Positions 1 through 8,573 are shown, counted from the first letter of the stretch. The stretch: DNA of 28,587 nt from CAIWTU01 sp035686205 (GCA_035686205.1 DASRZQ010000238.1:1-28587); one strand, 5' to 3'. Program-made: numbers and translations. Notes: generated by a model from the sequence alone, not told the origin.

Positions 1-528
1 GCCCGCCTTGTAGTTCCGGGATGGTTCGCCACTTACTGGGTGAAGTCTCTTTCCGATATCACCGTGCAGGACAAAACGTTCGAGGGTTTCTGGATGAAGA
101 CCGCGTACCGGATTCCCGATACTCCGTGTGCCTGTGTTCCGCCCGGGAGCAAGCCGAAAAAAACCATTCCCATTAACAGGTTGAACACCCGTTCGCTGGT
201 TGTCGATCCGGTGCCCGGCGCCAAGCTCCCCGTCGGCCGGGATGTGGAAATTTTCGGCATAGCCTTTTCAGGAGGATACGGCATCAGTGAAGTGACGGTC
301 TCCGTCGACGGCGGACAGACCTGGCGCAGGGCCAGCCTGGGCAAAGACCTGGGGAAATATTCCTGGATCCAGTGGAAGTTCGTCTGGCGGCCGGACAAGG
401 CGGGCAAATACACCATAATGGCCCGCGCCGTTGACGCCATCGGCGAATCACAGCCTTTCGGACAGCTCTGGAACCCGGCAGGCTACATGTGGAACAAAGT
501 CGAAACAGTTGACGTGACCGTCGGATAG
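1..528 (+). CDS. Sulfite oxidase-like molybdopterin oxidoreductase, C-terminal part (SorA-type)
   Basis: Partial gene: the frame is open from base 1, so the N-terminus and the molybdopterin-binding core lie outside the window. The visible part begins with RLVVPGW, the motif that closes the Mo-cofactor domain in the sulfite oxidase family. The rest matches the Mo-co dimerisation (immunoglobulin-like) domain, with the repeated 'VSVDGGQTW' and 'ARAVDAIGESQP' features of that fold. The family oxidises sulfite to sulfate, or acts as a generic periplasmic Mo oxidoreductase, passing electrons to cytochrome c. The next gene is a small c-type cytochrome whose SD overlaps this stop codon, which argues for a SorAB-like pair. 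An apparent GTG at 40 is internal and should not be taken as the start. Substrate is inferred from family and neighbour; the active-site cysteine is not in view. Confidence 0.85.
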   Translation, partial: ARLVVPGWFATYWVKSLSDITVQDKTFEGFWMKTAYRIPDTPCACVPPGSKPKKTIPINRLNTRSLVVDPVPGAKLPVGRDVEIFGIAFSGGYGISEVTVSVDGGQTWRRASLGKDLGKYSWIQWKFVWRPDKAGKYTIMARAVDAIGESQPFGQLWNPAGYMWNKVETVDVTVG

Positions 529-537
529 GAGGATGCC

Positions 538-867
538 ATGATAAAACGTGTGATTTTTCTGGTACTGATTCTGTCCGGGACCGCACTGGCCGGGCAGACG
601 GCGGCTTCCGGCGACACGGTCCACAGCATCAGCCTGCCGGCGATCAGGGTCGAGCTGAAACCGGGTCCGGGCATGGAGAAGACGTCCGGCTACTGCGGCG
701 TCTGCCACAGCCTGGACTATATAACGACCCAGCCCGCGTTCTCCACGGAGAAATGGGGCGAGACCGTCAACAAGATGGTGAAGGTTTTCGGGGCGCCAAT
801 TCCTCCGGACGCGGCGCGGGAGATAACGGGCTACCTGGGCTCCGCATACGGCAAAACCAGCCGTTGA
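538..867 (+). CDS. Small monohaem cytochrome c, SorB-like electron acceptor
   Basis: 109 residues. A hydrophobic N-terminal signal segment (about residues 1-19) ends at an Ala-rich cleavage region, so export to the periplasm is likely. One haem-binding motif CGVCH is at residues 53-57; Met80 in the segment KMVKVFG is a reasonable distal haem ligand. The size and the single-haem layout with long N-terminal lead fit SorB, the cytochrome subunit of sulfite:cytochrome c oxidoreductases. The start ATG at 538 follows AGGAGG with a 5-base spacer. The gene begins 9 bases after the upstream oxidoreductase stop, so the two are surely co-transcribed. It could be a general cytochrome c552-type carrier, but the coupling makes the SorB role most likely. 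Confidence 0.85.
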   Translation: MIKRVIFLVLILSGTALAGQTAASGDTVHSISLPAIRVELKPGPGMEKTSGYCGVCHSLDYITTQPAFSTEKWGETVNKMVKVFGAPIPPDAAREITGYLGSAYGKTSR

Positions 868-871
868 GTAT

Positions 872-1031
872 TGAACCTGAAAACGGCATTTACTCACGCA
901 AAGTCGCAAAGACACAAAGAAATTCAAATACTTGGAAACCAAGAGCCGTTCATCGAGTTGGTGAATTACCTGTTGAGGATAACTATCCGGTTTTTCTTGG
1001 CGTTCTTGGCGGCTTGGCGAGAGACTGCTTT
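872..1031 (+). repeat. Dispersed composite repeat, copy 1 (cgcaaag head and ttggcgag tail)
   Basis: Directly after the cytochrome stop lies a head segment (872-925, core CTGAAAACGG then ACTCACGCAAAG) and, about 70 bases on, a tail segment (995-1031, core TTGGCGGCTTGGCGAGAGAC). Both recur, in the same order but on the opposite strand, at 6458-6405 and 6153-6118. Head and tail modules of this type are frequent in intergenic DNA of many bacteria. Short open frames across it reflect the repeat, not a gene. It also fills the gap before the 3' end of treY. Confidence 0.75.
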
Positions 1032-1068
1032 TTTTGGGTTGAGAGGTTTGCCTGAATCCATGACGCCG

Positions 1069-4000
1069 TCACTCCTTCGCCAGCAAGGCCACCGGAAAGG
1101 AAGCGAGGGCATCCGCCAGGTAAAGGACGGCAGAGCCTTCGCCCGGCGCGGAAGCGACGGTTTCAGCGGTAAAAATGTTGCTGTACCTGCTTCCCGGACT
1201 GCCGGAAGGAATAATGAGGCGCGTGTCCCTCCAAATCTCACCGCCAAGCGGCATTCCATCGGCTCTCCCGTCCAGCCGCGTAAAGAACCGGGGCGCGACG
1301 ACAATAACCGTATCCGTATCCAGTGACCTTTCGAAGACACAGACGTTCTCCGCTTTCTCCCCCATTGCATCCAGCGGCAGATAACTGCCCGATTCGAAAA
1401 GCTCTCTTTTTTGCCGACGGAAGGCGAGCGCCCTGCTGATCAGGTAAAGCTTGATCGTCCCGTCGCCCATTGACGCAACCAGATCACGGGCGAGGGGAAG
1501 GGGGCCTGTCGATGATTCCGTCGTTTTCAGGGCATCGAGCAGGCTCGCCCGAAGTTCGAAATCGACGGACCTGCGGTTGTCGGGATCCACGAGGCTCAGG
1601 TCCCAGAGCTCGCATCCCTGGTAAAAATCGGGGATGCCGGGTGAAGTAATCTTGAGGAGCGCCTGCGACAGCGAATTGAGCATTCCGCATGACGAAATCA
1701 GCGGATGGAACGATTTGAAATCGTCCAGGAAACGGTTCGGATGCGCGTCATCCAGAATCATGTCGATGAAGAACATGAGCGCTTCCTCATAGGCCGCATC
1801 CGGGTTAATCCAGCTGGAATTCACCTTGGCTTCCCTTACGGCCTTGAGCATGTAATCCCTGATTCGCTGCCGGTAAAGCGCGTATCCCGTGCCCGTCGGA
1901 ACCGCGGACGGCCAGGTCCCGAGCAGGGTCTGGTAAAGGAGATATTCCTCGTTCCTGTCGGGGACCCGCCGGCCTTCGACTGTCTTCTTCATATTCCTGT
2001 TGAATCTGCTCCATCGAAGCAGATGCTCCTTCCATTTCCCCGGGATCTCCGAAAGCACGTTAATCCTCGCCCTTACGTCCTCGCTCCGCTTCGTGTCGTG
2101 GGTCGAAGTGGGCAGCATGGCCAGAGGCCGCGACTTCAGCCGTTCGATGTTCTGGCCGTGAAAGGTCTCGATGGGGGAGCCGAAACGTTCGGGAGCTCCG
2201 CCGACCTCGTTCAGGGACACCAGCCTGTTGAAGACGTAAAATGCGGTATCTTCGACACCTTTGGCCATTACTGATCCGGTAATCTGCTGGAGCTTCATGA
2301 CGAAATCGACCCATTTCCTCCTGCCTTCGTCCGTCAGCGTTTCGTGGAACCTGAGATTGAGGACATCCCTGATAAATTCGAAGATGGAGGCGTTTGTGGC
2401 GGGGTTCCTCCGCCTGGCCCTGTCGACCGCGTGGTTGATGTACTGGCGGTCCCTTTCCGAAACTTCGCAACTGCTGGTGTAAGTCCTGTAAATGGGGAAG
2501 AAGGCTATTACCTCGACCAGGGCCTTGATCAGGCTGTTCAGGGTGAAGTCGCGGGTGTGGCGGTTCATTTCCGAGATGGAGTTCAGGTAATTGCCCAGTG
2601 TGTTGATTTCACTGGACATGGAGACCTGCATCACCAGTTTTTTCTTCTCGTATACTATGTCCGGAAATTTTTCCCCGTTCCTGGCATACCGCGCATAGAT
2701 CGTGTCGAACTGCTTCGCATTGGCAGTATCCACGAAAAGGCCGTTGAGCACGTTGAGAAACCAGTAGCCGGTCGTGCTGAAAATCGGCCACTCCTCAGGC
2801 AGTTTTTCACCCTTGGCTAAAATCTTTTCGCCGATGATGTAAAAGGCCTTGAACTGGGAGTCCCGTTCAAGTGTTTCCCGGTACCTTCGCCGGATTTCCG
2901 CCTCATTGACGGCCTCGTCGGCTTCCCCCGCCGCCTCCCCGGCCCCGTTAACCTCCGGTGACCTGAGAATGCCCTGGAGAAAACATCCGTACTGCAGCAG
3001 GGAAAGATACTCGGACGGTCTGTAGAGACCGTCGATATGGTCCACGCGCAGCCCGGTTATCTTGCCTTCCCTGATGAGACGGAAGACCAGCCTGTGTGTT
3101 TCGTCAAATACCGCCGGATTCTCCATCCTGATCGCCCCGAGTGAATTGATGTCGAAGAACCGCCGGTAATTTATCTCCTCGGTCGCCACCCGCCAGTGGG
3201 AAAGCCTGTATACCTGCTGTCCCAGGAGATCGTCGAGGTGGTCGAAACTCCTCGGATCGCCTTCCACTCCGTTGAAAAGCAGCACATTGGCGTCGATAAA
3301 CGCGGCGACTTCCGCGCTTTCCTGGCAGAGTGCCCAAAGCCGGCGTTTTACGATCTCTTTCTCGCGGTATCTTTCGGTGATCCGGCCGGGGTCGGTTTCA
3401 GTACGCGGAGGCAGGTGATCGATGGCGGTCATGATGCTCAGCAGTTCCTGGAAGCGGGGATTCTCCTGCCCGAGAAGCAGTTCAAGTTCCTCCAGCCGGC
3501 AGGAGAGTATGGAAACGTAGGTCCTGGGGATGATGGGGAACCTGTGCTCGTAGTAGTACAGGTAGAAAGCGCCTTCCTCGAAGGTCAGCCGCAGTTCGCC
3601 GTTTTCGAGGACGGCCCCGTACTGGTCGCCCAGCACCGGGATCAGCACCTTGTTGTTCAGTTCCCGTTTGACCGGTTGCCAGTCGATATCGAAAAAAGAA
3701 GAGCAGGGCGAACTGGGGCCGTTCTCCAGGACATCCGTCCACCATGCGTTGTCGCTGCTTTCCACGCACATGTGGTTCGGGACGATGTCCAGGATGTGGC
3801 CCATGCCCAGCTTCCTCAACTCGTACACGAACGCCTCGTAGTCTTCCGCGCTTCCCAGTTCGGGGTTCAAGGCGTTGTGGTCAGTTATGTCGTAACCGTG
3901 TTTGCTCCCTTCTCGTGCCTTGAAAAACGGGGATGTATAGACGTGGCTGATTCCCAGGCCGCGCAGGTACGGCAGCAGCCGTCCCGCGGCCTCGAACCCG

Positions 4001-4071
4001 AAATCCCTGTTGAGCTGCAGCCTGTATGTGGCGACGGGTATGCTGAGTAGACCCGTCAAATCGGATTCCAT
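1069..4071 (-). CDS. treY: Malto-oligosyltrehalose synthase (TreY)
   Basis: 1000-residue GH13 enzyme that turns the reducing-end alpha-1,4 bond of malto-oligosaccharides into the alpha-1,1 bond of trehalose. The N-terminal PVATYRLQL and GISHVYTSP motifs are diagnostic of TreY. Catalytic residues are visible: nucleophile Asp344 in LRVDHIDG, acid/base Glu415 in YIIGEKIL, and the transition-state Asp659 in STHDTKRSEDVRAR. ILDIVPNHM at 94-101 is the first conserved GH13 region. An acidic Gly/Ala/Glu insert at about 374-393 is not typical and may be a linker. It is longer than archaeal TreY (about 720) but within the bacterial range. Start ATG has AAGGA five bases upstream. It is the distal gene of treZ-treY; the 136-base gap between them carries a perfect palindrome. 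Confidence 0.97.
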   Translation of the reverse strand: MESDLTGLLSIPVATYRLQLNRDFGFEAAGRLLPYLRGLGISHVYTSPFFKAREGSKHGYDITDHNALNPELGSAEDYEAFVYELRKLGMGHILDIVPNHMCVESSDNAWWTDVLENGPSSPCSSFFDIDWQPVKRELNNKVLIPVLGDQYGAVLENGELRLTFEEGAFYLYYYEHRFPIIPRTYVSILSCRLEELELLLGQENPRFQELLSIMTAIDHLPPRTETDPGRITERYREKEIVKRRLWALCQESAEVAAFIDANVLLFNGVEGDPRSFDHLDDLLGQQVYRLSHWRVATEEINYRRFFDINSLGAIRMENPAVFDETHRLVFRLIREGKITGLRVDHIDGLYRPSEYLSLLQYGCFLQGILRSPEVNGAGEAAGEADEAVNEAEIRRRYRETLERDSQFKAFYIIGEKILAKGEKLPEEWPIFSTTGYWFLNVLNGLFVDTANAKQFDTIYARYARNGEKFPDIVYEKKKLVMQVSMSSEINTLGNYLNSISEMNRHTRDFTLNSLIKALVEVIAFFPIYRTYTSSCEVSERDRQYINHAVDRARRRNPATNASIFEFIRDVLNLRFHETLTDEGRRKWVDFVMKLQQITGSVMAKGVEDTAFYVFNRLVSLNEVGGAPERFGSPIETFHGQNIERLKSRPLAMLPTSTHDTKRSEDVRARINVLSEIPGKWKEHLLRWSRFNRNMKKTVEGRRVPDRNEEYLLYQTLLGTWPSAVPTGTGYALYRQRIRDYMLKAVREAKVNSSWINPDAAYEEALMFFIDMILDDAHPNRFLDDFKSFHPLISSCGMLNSLSQALLKITSPGIPDFYQGCELWDLSLVDPDNRRSVDFELRASLLDALKTTESSTGPLPLARDLVASMGDGTIKLYLISRALAFRRQKRELFESGSYLPLDAMGEKAENVCVFERSLDTDTVIVVAPRFFTRLDGRADGMPLGGEIWRDTRLIIPSGSPGSRYSNIFTAETVASAPGEGSAVLYLADALASFPVALLAKE

Positions 4072-4168
4072 TTGCGTCCTTTCTTCAGTTTATGTGAAAT
4101 TTGCCGAAATTCCATGAATGCCCCATCCCCGCTCCGGCCTTGTCCTCACGTCGTCCGACCATAAGGAC

Positions 4169-4194
4169 TAAGGGCGACGCATGCGTCGCCCCTA
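4169..4194. repeat. Palindrome in the treZ-treY gap
   Basis: A perfect 20-bp palindrome at 4172-4191 (half-site GGGCGACGCA), extending with one mismatched pair to 4169-4194, lies between the end of treZ and the start of treY. As RNA it forms a strong GC-rich hairpin without a following U tract, so it is more likely a dispersed REP-like hairpin or an mRNA-stability element than a terminator. Sequences of this kind occur as scattered copies in many genomes. This is the only copy seen in the window. Confidence 0.7.
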
Positions 4195-4207
4195 CGATTG
4201 CGTGCGG

Positions 4208-6061
4208 TTAGAAGCCGGATTCCATAAGGTAAACCGCGCAGCTCCGCCCGTGCATGACGGCGGCCTCCCCGCCCCGGATTTTTTCCGGCAGAATGGCGCC
4301 CGGCCCGTTCCAGGCGGAGTCGGACGAGTCGAGCAGCTTTTGCCACACATTTCCATCGCCGGGAAACCGTATATTTACTGCCTTTTCGTTAAAATTGAAA
4401 ATGCACGCAGCCCGGCACTCGTTATTCCATCTCTCCAACAGGACAAGTTTATCCTCTTCTATGCTGGACACGCTGAAATCGTCCTTTTCGGGAATTGAAA
4501 GGGCCGGTATGCTTTTTCTCATGCATATCAGCTCCTTATAGAAGCGAAACAAAACGGCGTGTTTTCCGGTCAGGCTCTTGCCCTGATCAGGTTTCGAACG
4601 CAAAAATGTCTCCGGCGAACCCGGGTCGGGAGGTTCTCCCCTCGAAAGGAAAGATTTGAACTCTTTCTTCCTTCCGTTGCACACCGCTTCAACCAGAACG
4701 GGGTCGGTATGGTTGACGAAATACAGAAAGGGCGCGTCTTCGCCGTATTCTTCTCCCATGAACAGTAGGGGAATGTACGGCGACAGAAGCACCGCGGCCG
4801 CGGCCAGTTTGAGGGACTCGAAGGAAACGAGAGCGGCCAGCCTTTCCCCGAACATGCGGTTTCCCACCTGGTCGTGGTTCTGGGCGAAGACGACGAACTT
4901 TGCCGCGGCCGCGCCTTTGGCGGAATTGCCATGGCGTCTGTGCCGATAGCGGGAATATTCGCCTGAAAGAACGAACCTTTCCCGGAGACATTTGGCAAGC
5001 TGGCCCGAACCGCCGAAATCAACGTAGTAACCGTCCTTCTCACCGGTCAGCAGGGTGTGCATGACGTGGTGAAAATCGTCGTTCCACTGGGCGTCGAAGC
5101 CGTACCCGCCCCTTTCCGGAGGATTTATCAATCGTACATCGTTCAGGTCGCTTTCGGCGATAACGTATATTTTCCGTCCGAGATCTTTTGCTTCATTGTG
5201 GACTTCGGTTGCAAGTTCCTCCAGAAAATGCCTGGCACCGAAATCGAAGATGCCGTGGATCGCGTCGAGCCGCAGGGCGTCCACGTGATATTCGTTCACC
5301 CAATAGAGAGCATTGCTGATGAAAAAGCGGCGGACTTCGTCGCTGTGAGGGCCGTCGAAGTTAACCGCGTCTCCCCATGGCGTCCGGTACCGGTCCGTGA
5401 AGTACGGCCCGAAGTCGTGAAGATAATTTCCCTCGGGGCCGAGATGGTTATTGACGACATCGAGGACGACGGCCAATTCCCTGCCATGGCACGCATCGAC
5501 CAGTTTCTTAAGCCCGTTCGGCCCGCCGTAGCTGTTTTGGGGCGCAAACGGGTAAACCCCGTCGTATCCCCAGTTTCTCTCGCCCGGAAACTGGGCCACC
5601 GGCATCAGCTCGACGGCCGTAATTCCCAGGTCCAGCAGATGATCGAGCATGGGGACCACCGCTTCGAAGGTTCCCTCGCGCGTAAACGTCCCCACGTGCA
5701 GTTCGTAAATTATGTACTCGTCAAGCCGCCTGCCTTTCCATGACCCGTCTGTCCATGAGAAATTCCGCGGATCGACGACCTGGGAAAAGCCGTGCACTCC
5801 ATCGGGCTGGAACCTTGAAGCGGGGTCGGGTCTCTCCGTTCCGTCATCCAGGACGTACAGATAACTGTCTCCATCCCGAACCCCATCGGCTTCGGCGGAG
5901 AAATATCCCCGCTCCTCCGATTGAAGAGGGAGCAGCCGGCTCTCCCCGCCGGCCAGAATCCTGATTGAAATTCTCTCTGCCAGCGGTGCCCATACCGTGA
6001 AACGCGCCTTGCCGTTTTCAAGTACCGTAGCGCCTATGTCAAAATGCGAATTTTTTCCCAA
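4208..6061 (-). CDS. treZ: Malto-oligosyltrehalose trehalohydrolase (TreZ)
   Basis: 617 residues; releases trehalose from the maltooligosyl-trehalose made by TreY. An N-terminal CBM48-like beta domain (about 5-95, FTVWAPLAERISI) precedes the GH13 barrel. The catalytic triad is intact: Asp266 in DALRLDAIHG, Glu303 in VIAESDLND, Asp397 in AQNHDQVG. ELMPVAQFPG and ERNWGYDGVY are strongly conserved in TreZ. The start is taken as TTG at 6061, preceded by GGAG with a 5-base spacer; no ATG with an SD sits near. treY follows on the same strand after 136 bases, the usual treZY order. Upstream is a 400-base repeat-rich gap before treT, so treZY may have its own promoter. Confidence 0.96.
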   Translation of the reverse strand: MGKNSHFDIGATVLENGKARFTVWAPLAERISIRILAGGESRLLPLQSEERGYFSAEADGVRDGDSYLYVLDDGTERPDPASRFQPDGVHGFSQVVDPRNFSWTDGSWKGRRLDEYIIYELHVGTFTREGTFEAVVPMLDHLLDLGITAVELMPVAQFPGERNWGYDGVYPFAPQNSYGGPNGLKKLVDACHGRELAVVLDVVNNHLGPEGNYLHDFGPYFTDRYRTPWGDAVNFDGPHSDEVRRFFISNALYWVNEYHVDALRLDAIHGIFDFGARHFLEELATEVHNEAKDLGRKIYVIAESDLNDVRLINPPERGGYGFDAQWNDDFHHVMHTLLTGEKDGYYVDFGGSGQLAKCLRERFVLSGEYSRYRHRRHGNSAKGAAAAKFVVFAQNHDQVGNRMFGERLAALVSFESLKLAAAAVLLSPYIPLLFMGEEYGEDAPFLYFVNHTDPVLVEAVCNGRKKEFKSFLSRGEPPDPGSPETFLRSKPDQGKSLTGKHAVLFRFYKELICMRKSIPALSIPEKDDFSVSSIEEDKLVLLERWNNECRAACIFNFNEKAVNIRFPGDGNVWQKLLDSSDSAWNGPGAILPEKIRGGEAAVMHGRSCAVYLMESGF

Positions 6062-6117
6062 AACAGCTCCGGGGAGTCATGGCTGAACGCATACCGGTGA
6101 ATTATCATTCCTTTTAA

Positions 6118-6458
6118 ACAGTCTCTCGCCAAGACGCCAAGAGCGCCAGGCAAAACGAAACTGCTGTCCAAACAGGTTCATACACCAAGCAGGTAAAGAC
6201 TTATAAATTTATAATTATTGCCGATTAGCACTAATCTTCCGCTACATATATTCCCCCCCCTTCAAGGGGGAGGCTAGGAGGGGGATGGGGGTGCTTTGAT
6301 GCCGAGAAACCCATCCCCACCCCGACCCTCCCCTTGAAGGGGAGGGAGTTTTTGATGGCAGCGGAAGATTAGTTCTGATCAGGTAAAATTATAATAATTA
6401 TAATTATTTGTGTTTCGTGGCGTCTTTGCGCCTTTGCGTGAGTTAAAGCCGTTTTCAG
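6118..6458 (-). repeat. Dispersed composite repeat, copy 2, inverted and interrupted
   Basis: Read on the minus strand this begins at the treT stop codon with the head module (6458-6405, cores CTGAAAACGG and ACTCACGCAAAG) and ends with the tail module (6153-6118, core GGCGTCTTGGCGAGAGAC). In copy 1 head and tail are about 70 bases apart; here about 250, because a separate 144-bp inverted-repeat element (6230-6373) and AT-rich DNA lie between them. Copies 1 and 2 face each other around treZY. This repeat accounts for almost all of the treT-treZ intergenic region. Confidence 0.75.
6230..6373. repeat. MITE-like element A1 with 14-bp perfect terminal inverted repeats
   Basis: The ends ACTAATCTTCCGCT (6230-6243) and AGCGGAAGATTAGT (6360-6373) are exact reverse complements. 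Inside are two C/G-rich fold-back arms around CCCTTCAAGGGGG and CCCTTGAAGGGG. There is no coding capacity. An almost full-length relative lies inverted at 17536-17674, and a shorter one with the same ends at 8574-8646. The element sits inside dispersed repeat copy 2, so it probably arrived later. Confidence 0.75.
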
Positions 6459-6460
6459 CT

Positions 6461-7699
6461 TCACAGATGGATCCTCGACTCCCCTTTGCCCTGGAGGAGC
6501 CAATGGAACAGCGTGAGGTACTCCCTCAACTGGCGGGTAAGCAGAAAGTTTTCCCTGACGAAGGCCTTTGCTTTCCCACCGATTTCTTCGATCAGGTTCC
6601 TGTGGTGCAGAAGGTAACGTATGCGATGGGCGGTTCCTTCGGGGGTGTTGACGAGGAAACCCGTGTGATAGTTGAAAACCTGCTTGCGGATGCCCCCCAC
6701 GTCCCCGCCTATGACCGGTTTTCCCTTCCACATGCCTTCGGTCACCGTAAGGCCGAATCCCTCGCGGGTGGATTTCTGGATAATGATGTCCGCCAGCCTC
6801 TGGATGGCGTTTATGGTGCGGTGCGCGTCGGGGGGCAGGAGCAGCACGTGTATATCCGGGTCCCCCTCGGCCGCGGCCATTACCTCGTCGAGAACGGTCT
6901 TGCCTTCGGGGTCGTCGGTTGCCCCCCCTCCGGCGAGGACCAGTTGAACCGGAAGGACCTTTTTCACCATTTTATAGGCATTTATCACTCCCAGCGGATC
7001 CTTGAATCTGTCGAAACGGGATATCTGCACGAGAAGCGGACGATCGGGGTCGAGGCCGAAATCTGCGCCTACGGCGTGGATCTCCGTCCGCGACAGGTCT
7101 ATATTCTTTTCACTCAGGGGATCGATGCTCGGGGCGATGAGAAACTGCGGATGGGGAAGGGGCTGGGCAAAAAAGCTCATGGAAAAGATGCTGGCGTCGT
7201 AGTCTTTTACCTGCGGCCTCAACGCCCTCCAAACCGAAAGGGAAGGATGGCTGATATCGATATGGGCGCGCCATACCCATTTGCCTTTCCTTTCTGAGCA
7301 AAGGCCCAGCAGCGGAGCCGGCTGAGGGTCGTGGATGACCACTACGTGAGCTTCTTTCAGGACAGGCCGGAGCCGCTCGAAATTTGCCTCGTTCACCGAC
7401 TGGTGAGTTTCAATTTCCTTTTTGGAAAGGGTGACGGGAAAACCCTGCAACCCGTTGTGAATTGATTTGGTGACCGAAAAAAACTCCCCCGTTCCCTCGA
7501 TGATTTCCCAGCTTGCTTCAATCCCCAGGTCGCACGTCAGAGGAATCATCCAGGAAAGGATCTCGGCGACGCCGCCGCCTTCGCGGGTGGAGTTCACGTG
7601 TACGATCCGGAGTCCCTTCAGTTTGCTGCCGAGAATCCGAAGCTCCTTTATTACGGAAGGAGACGCGATGCCTTCATACGCCGCAAGCGATTTTGCCAT
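6461..7699 (-). CDS. treT: Trehalose glycosyltransferring synthase, GT4 (TreT-like)
   Basis: About 412 residues, GT-B fold. It joins NDP-glucose and glucose to give trehalose (reversible in characterised TreT). The N-terminal domain has VHVNSTREGGGVAEIL, a TreT / trehalose-phosphorylase-type glycine-rich loop. WRAHIDISHPS, and LLVQISRFDRFKDP at the start of the second domain, are also typical. The EX7E motif of retaining GT4 enzymes is seen in REGFGLTVTEG. The length equals that of archaeal TreT. Start: ATG at 7699, four bases after the stop of the DUF5752-like gene, with GGAGGAG about 12 bases upstream. An in-frame TTG at 7720 overlapping that gene is possible. The pairing with DUF5752 and the nearby treZY support a trehalose role over sucrose or glycan synthesis. 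Confidence 0.88.
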   Translation of the reverse strand: MAKSLAAYEGIASPSVIKELRILGSKLKGLRIVHVNSTREGGGVAEILSWMIPLTCDLGIEASWEIIEGTGEFFSVTKSIHNGLQGFPVTLSKKEIETHQSVNEANFERLRPVLKEAHVVVIHDPQPAPLLGLCSERKGKWVWRAHIDISHPSLSVWRALRPQVKDYDASIFSMSFFAQPLPHPQFLIAPSIDPLSEKNIDLSRTEIHAVGADFGLDPDRPLLVQISRFDRFKDPLGVINAYKMVKKVLPVQLVLAGGGATDDPEGKTVLDEVMAAAEGDPDIHVLLLPPDAHRTINAIQRLADIIIQKSTREGFGLTVTEGMWKGKPVIGGDVGGIRKQVFNYHTGFLVNTPEGTAHRIRYLLHHRNLIEEIGGKAKAFVRENFLLTRQLREYLTLFHWLLQGKGESRIHL

Positions 7700-7703
7700 G
7701 GTT

Positions 7704-8348
7704 TTATCCAACTCCTCCAAGACATTCGACGAGGACCTTTCTCATTTCACTGAGGGTGAGAAAGCTGAAGTCGATGGAACTCAACGCGCCTGCATACCCC
7801 GCTCCATCATTTCCAAACTGGAAAAGCCACTCGGAGAAATCGTCAAGCCGGTCCGGCGTCCTTCTGCGGGCGTCGATGAAGTGATAAAAAATGCTGCCGT
7901 TTGTCATGTTGGCGATTTTAGCGGGGAGCTGCGAAGGATCCTGGATGGTATCGCCGGTCTCGAATACGACGGTCGTGGCCTCCAGGAAAAAAAATTCATT
8001 CCCTTTCGATACCGCCGGATTCATCGGCAATTCGCTCAGCCGCTCATCCAGTATGTCCAGTATCGTCCCCCTGAGGTCTTCCAGCGATCCGGCGGAGTAT
8101 GGATCGAGGATTCCCAGGCGTTCCGCAAGAACCCGGTCGTCCAGATAGAGCTTGGCCCACACGGCGAAGTCATTGTGGTAGTCCGGGTAATCGAAGGAGG
8201 GGCGCAGCAGGGTTTCGCAGAAATGATGGTAGAGCACGTTCTCTCCGCATGCAGCTATCCTTTCGCGCAACTCCCGCAGATTCGCGGCTTCCCGGATACC
8301 GCTCATCCTGGTCAGAAGTGAGCAGTCTCTAACAATAAAGTCGTTCAT
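7704..8348 (-). CDS. DUF5752-like protein, partner of treT
   Basis: 214 residues from the ATG at 8348, which has GGAAAG nine bases upstream. A longer frame reaches 8405 but would cover the likely promoter. The sequence is soluble, rich in acidic and aromatic residues, with no signal peptide or recognisable catalytic motif. Motifs such as VLYHHFCETLLRPSF, DYHNDFAVWA and NGSIFYHFIDARRRTP, with paired 'YHH / YHF' elements, fit the DUF5752 family, which is found next to trehalose or sucrose glycosyltransferases. It ends four bases before treT, so the two form one unit and are probably translationally linked. Function unknown; a regulatory or substrate-channelling partner of TreT is inference only. 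Confidence 0.78.
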   Translation of the reverse strand: MNDFIVRDCSLLTRMSGIREAANLRELRERIAACGENVLYHHFCETLLRPSFDYPDYHNDFAVWAKLYLDDRVLAERLGILDPYSAGSLEDLRGTILDILDERLSELPMNPAVSKGNEFFFLEATTVVFETGDTIQDPSQLPAKIANMTNGSIFYHFIDARRRTPDRLDDFSEWLFQFGNDGAGYAGALSSIDFSFLTLSEMRKVLVECLGGVG

Positions 8349-8377
8349 GGCATGTTCTTTCCGCGAGGATGTATTTA

Positions 8378-8405
8378 AGTGTACTACACAGTCTTCGCGT
8401 TGCAA
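8378..8405 (-). promoter_or_regulatory. Candidate sigma-70 promoter for the DUF5752-treT unit
   Basis: On the minus strand TTGCAA (8405-8400) and TACACT (8383-8378) are separated by 16 bases; each box matches 4 of 6 consensus positions. It ends about 30 bases before the ATG at 8348. Its position supports the shorter start of that gene. Confidence 0.35.
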
Positions 8406-8513
8406 ATCCCGACCCCGGAACTTGCCGTCCTTTGCCGGTCCTGATGGGGTTCCAGGTGAACGAGATATCAGGGAAAAATGTTTGTTCCGCCTCCTGAATG
8501 CCCTTACGGAAGT

Positions 8514-8539
8514 TTGACGTTGGCATTCGATGGTATACT
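8514..8539 (+). promoter_or_regulatory. Possible extended -10 promoter for the GH15 gene
   Basis: TGG-TATACT (8531-8539) is a good extended -10 box. A TTGACG lies 14 bases upstream of the -10 hexamer, too short for a standard spacer, so any promoter here would rely on the extended -10. The message would include repeat element A3 in a leader of more than 200 bases. Confidence 0.3.
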
Positions 8540-8573
8540 TCTTTTAAAGTGTATATTTGAGAAACTGATTAAT

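Noticed and set aside
871..1326. Open frame beginning with THAKSQRHKEIQ
   Set aside because: This is the translation of a dispersed non-coding repeat (head module) running into the antisense of treY.
3196..4050. Open frame of 284 codons on the plus strand
   Set aside because: Antisense to the conserved N-terminal half of treY, without SD or motif.
8329..8526. Short open frame upstream of the DUF5752-like gene
   Set aside because: No SD, overlaps the promoter region, no family.
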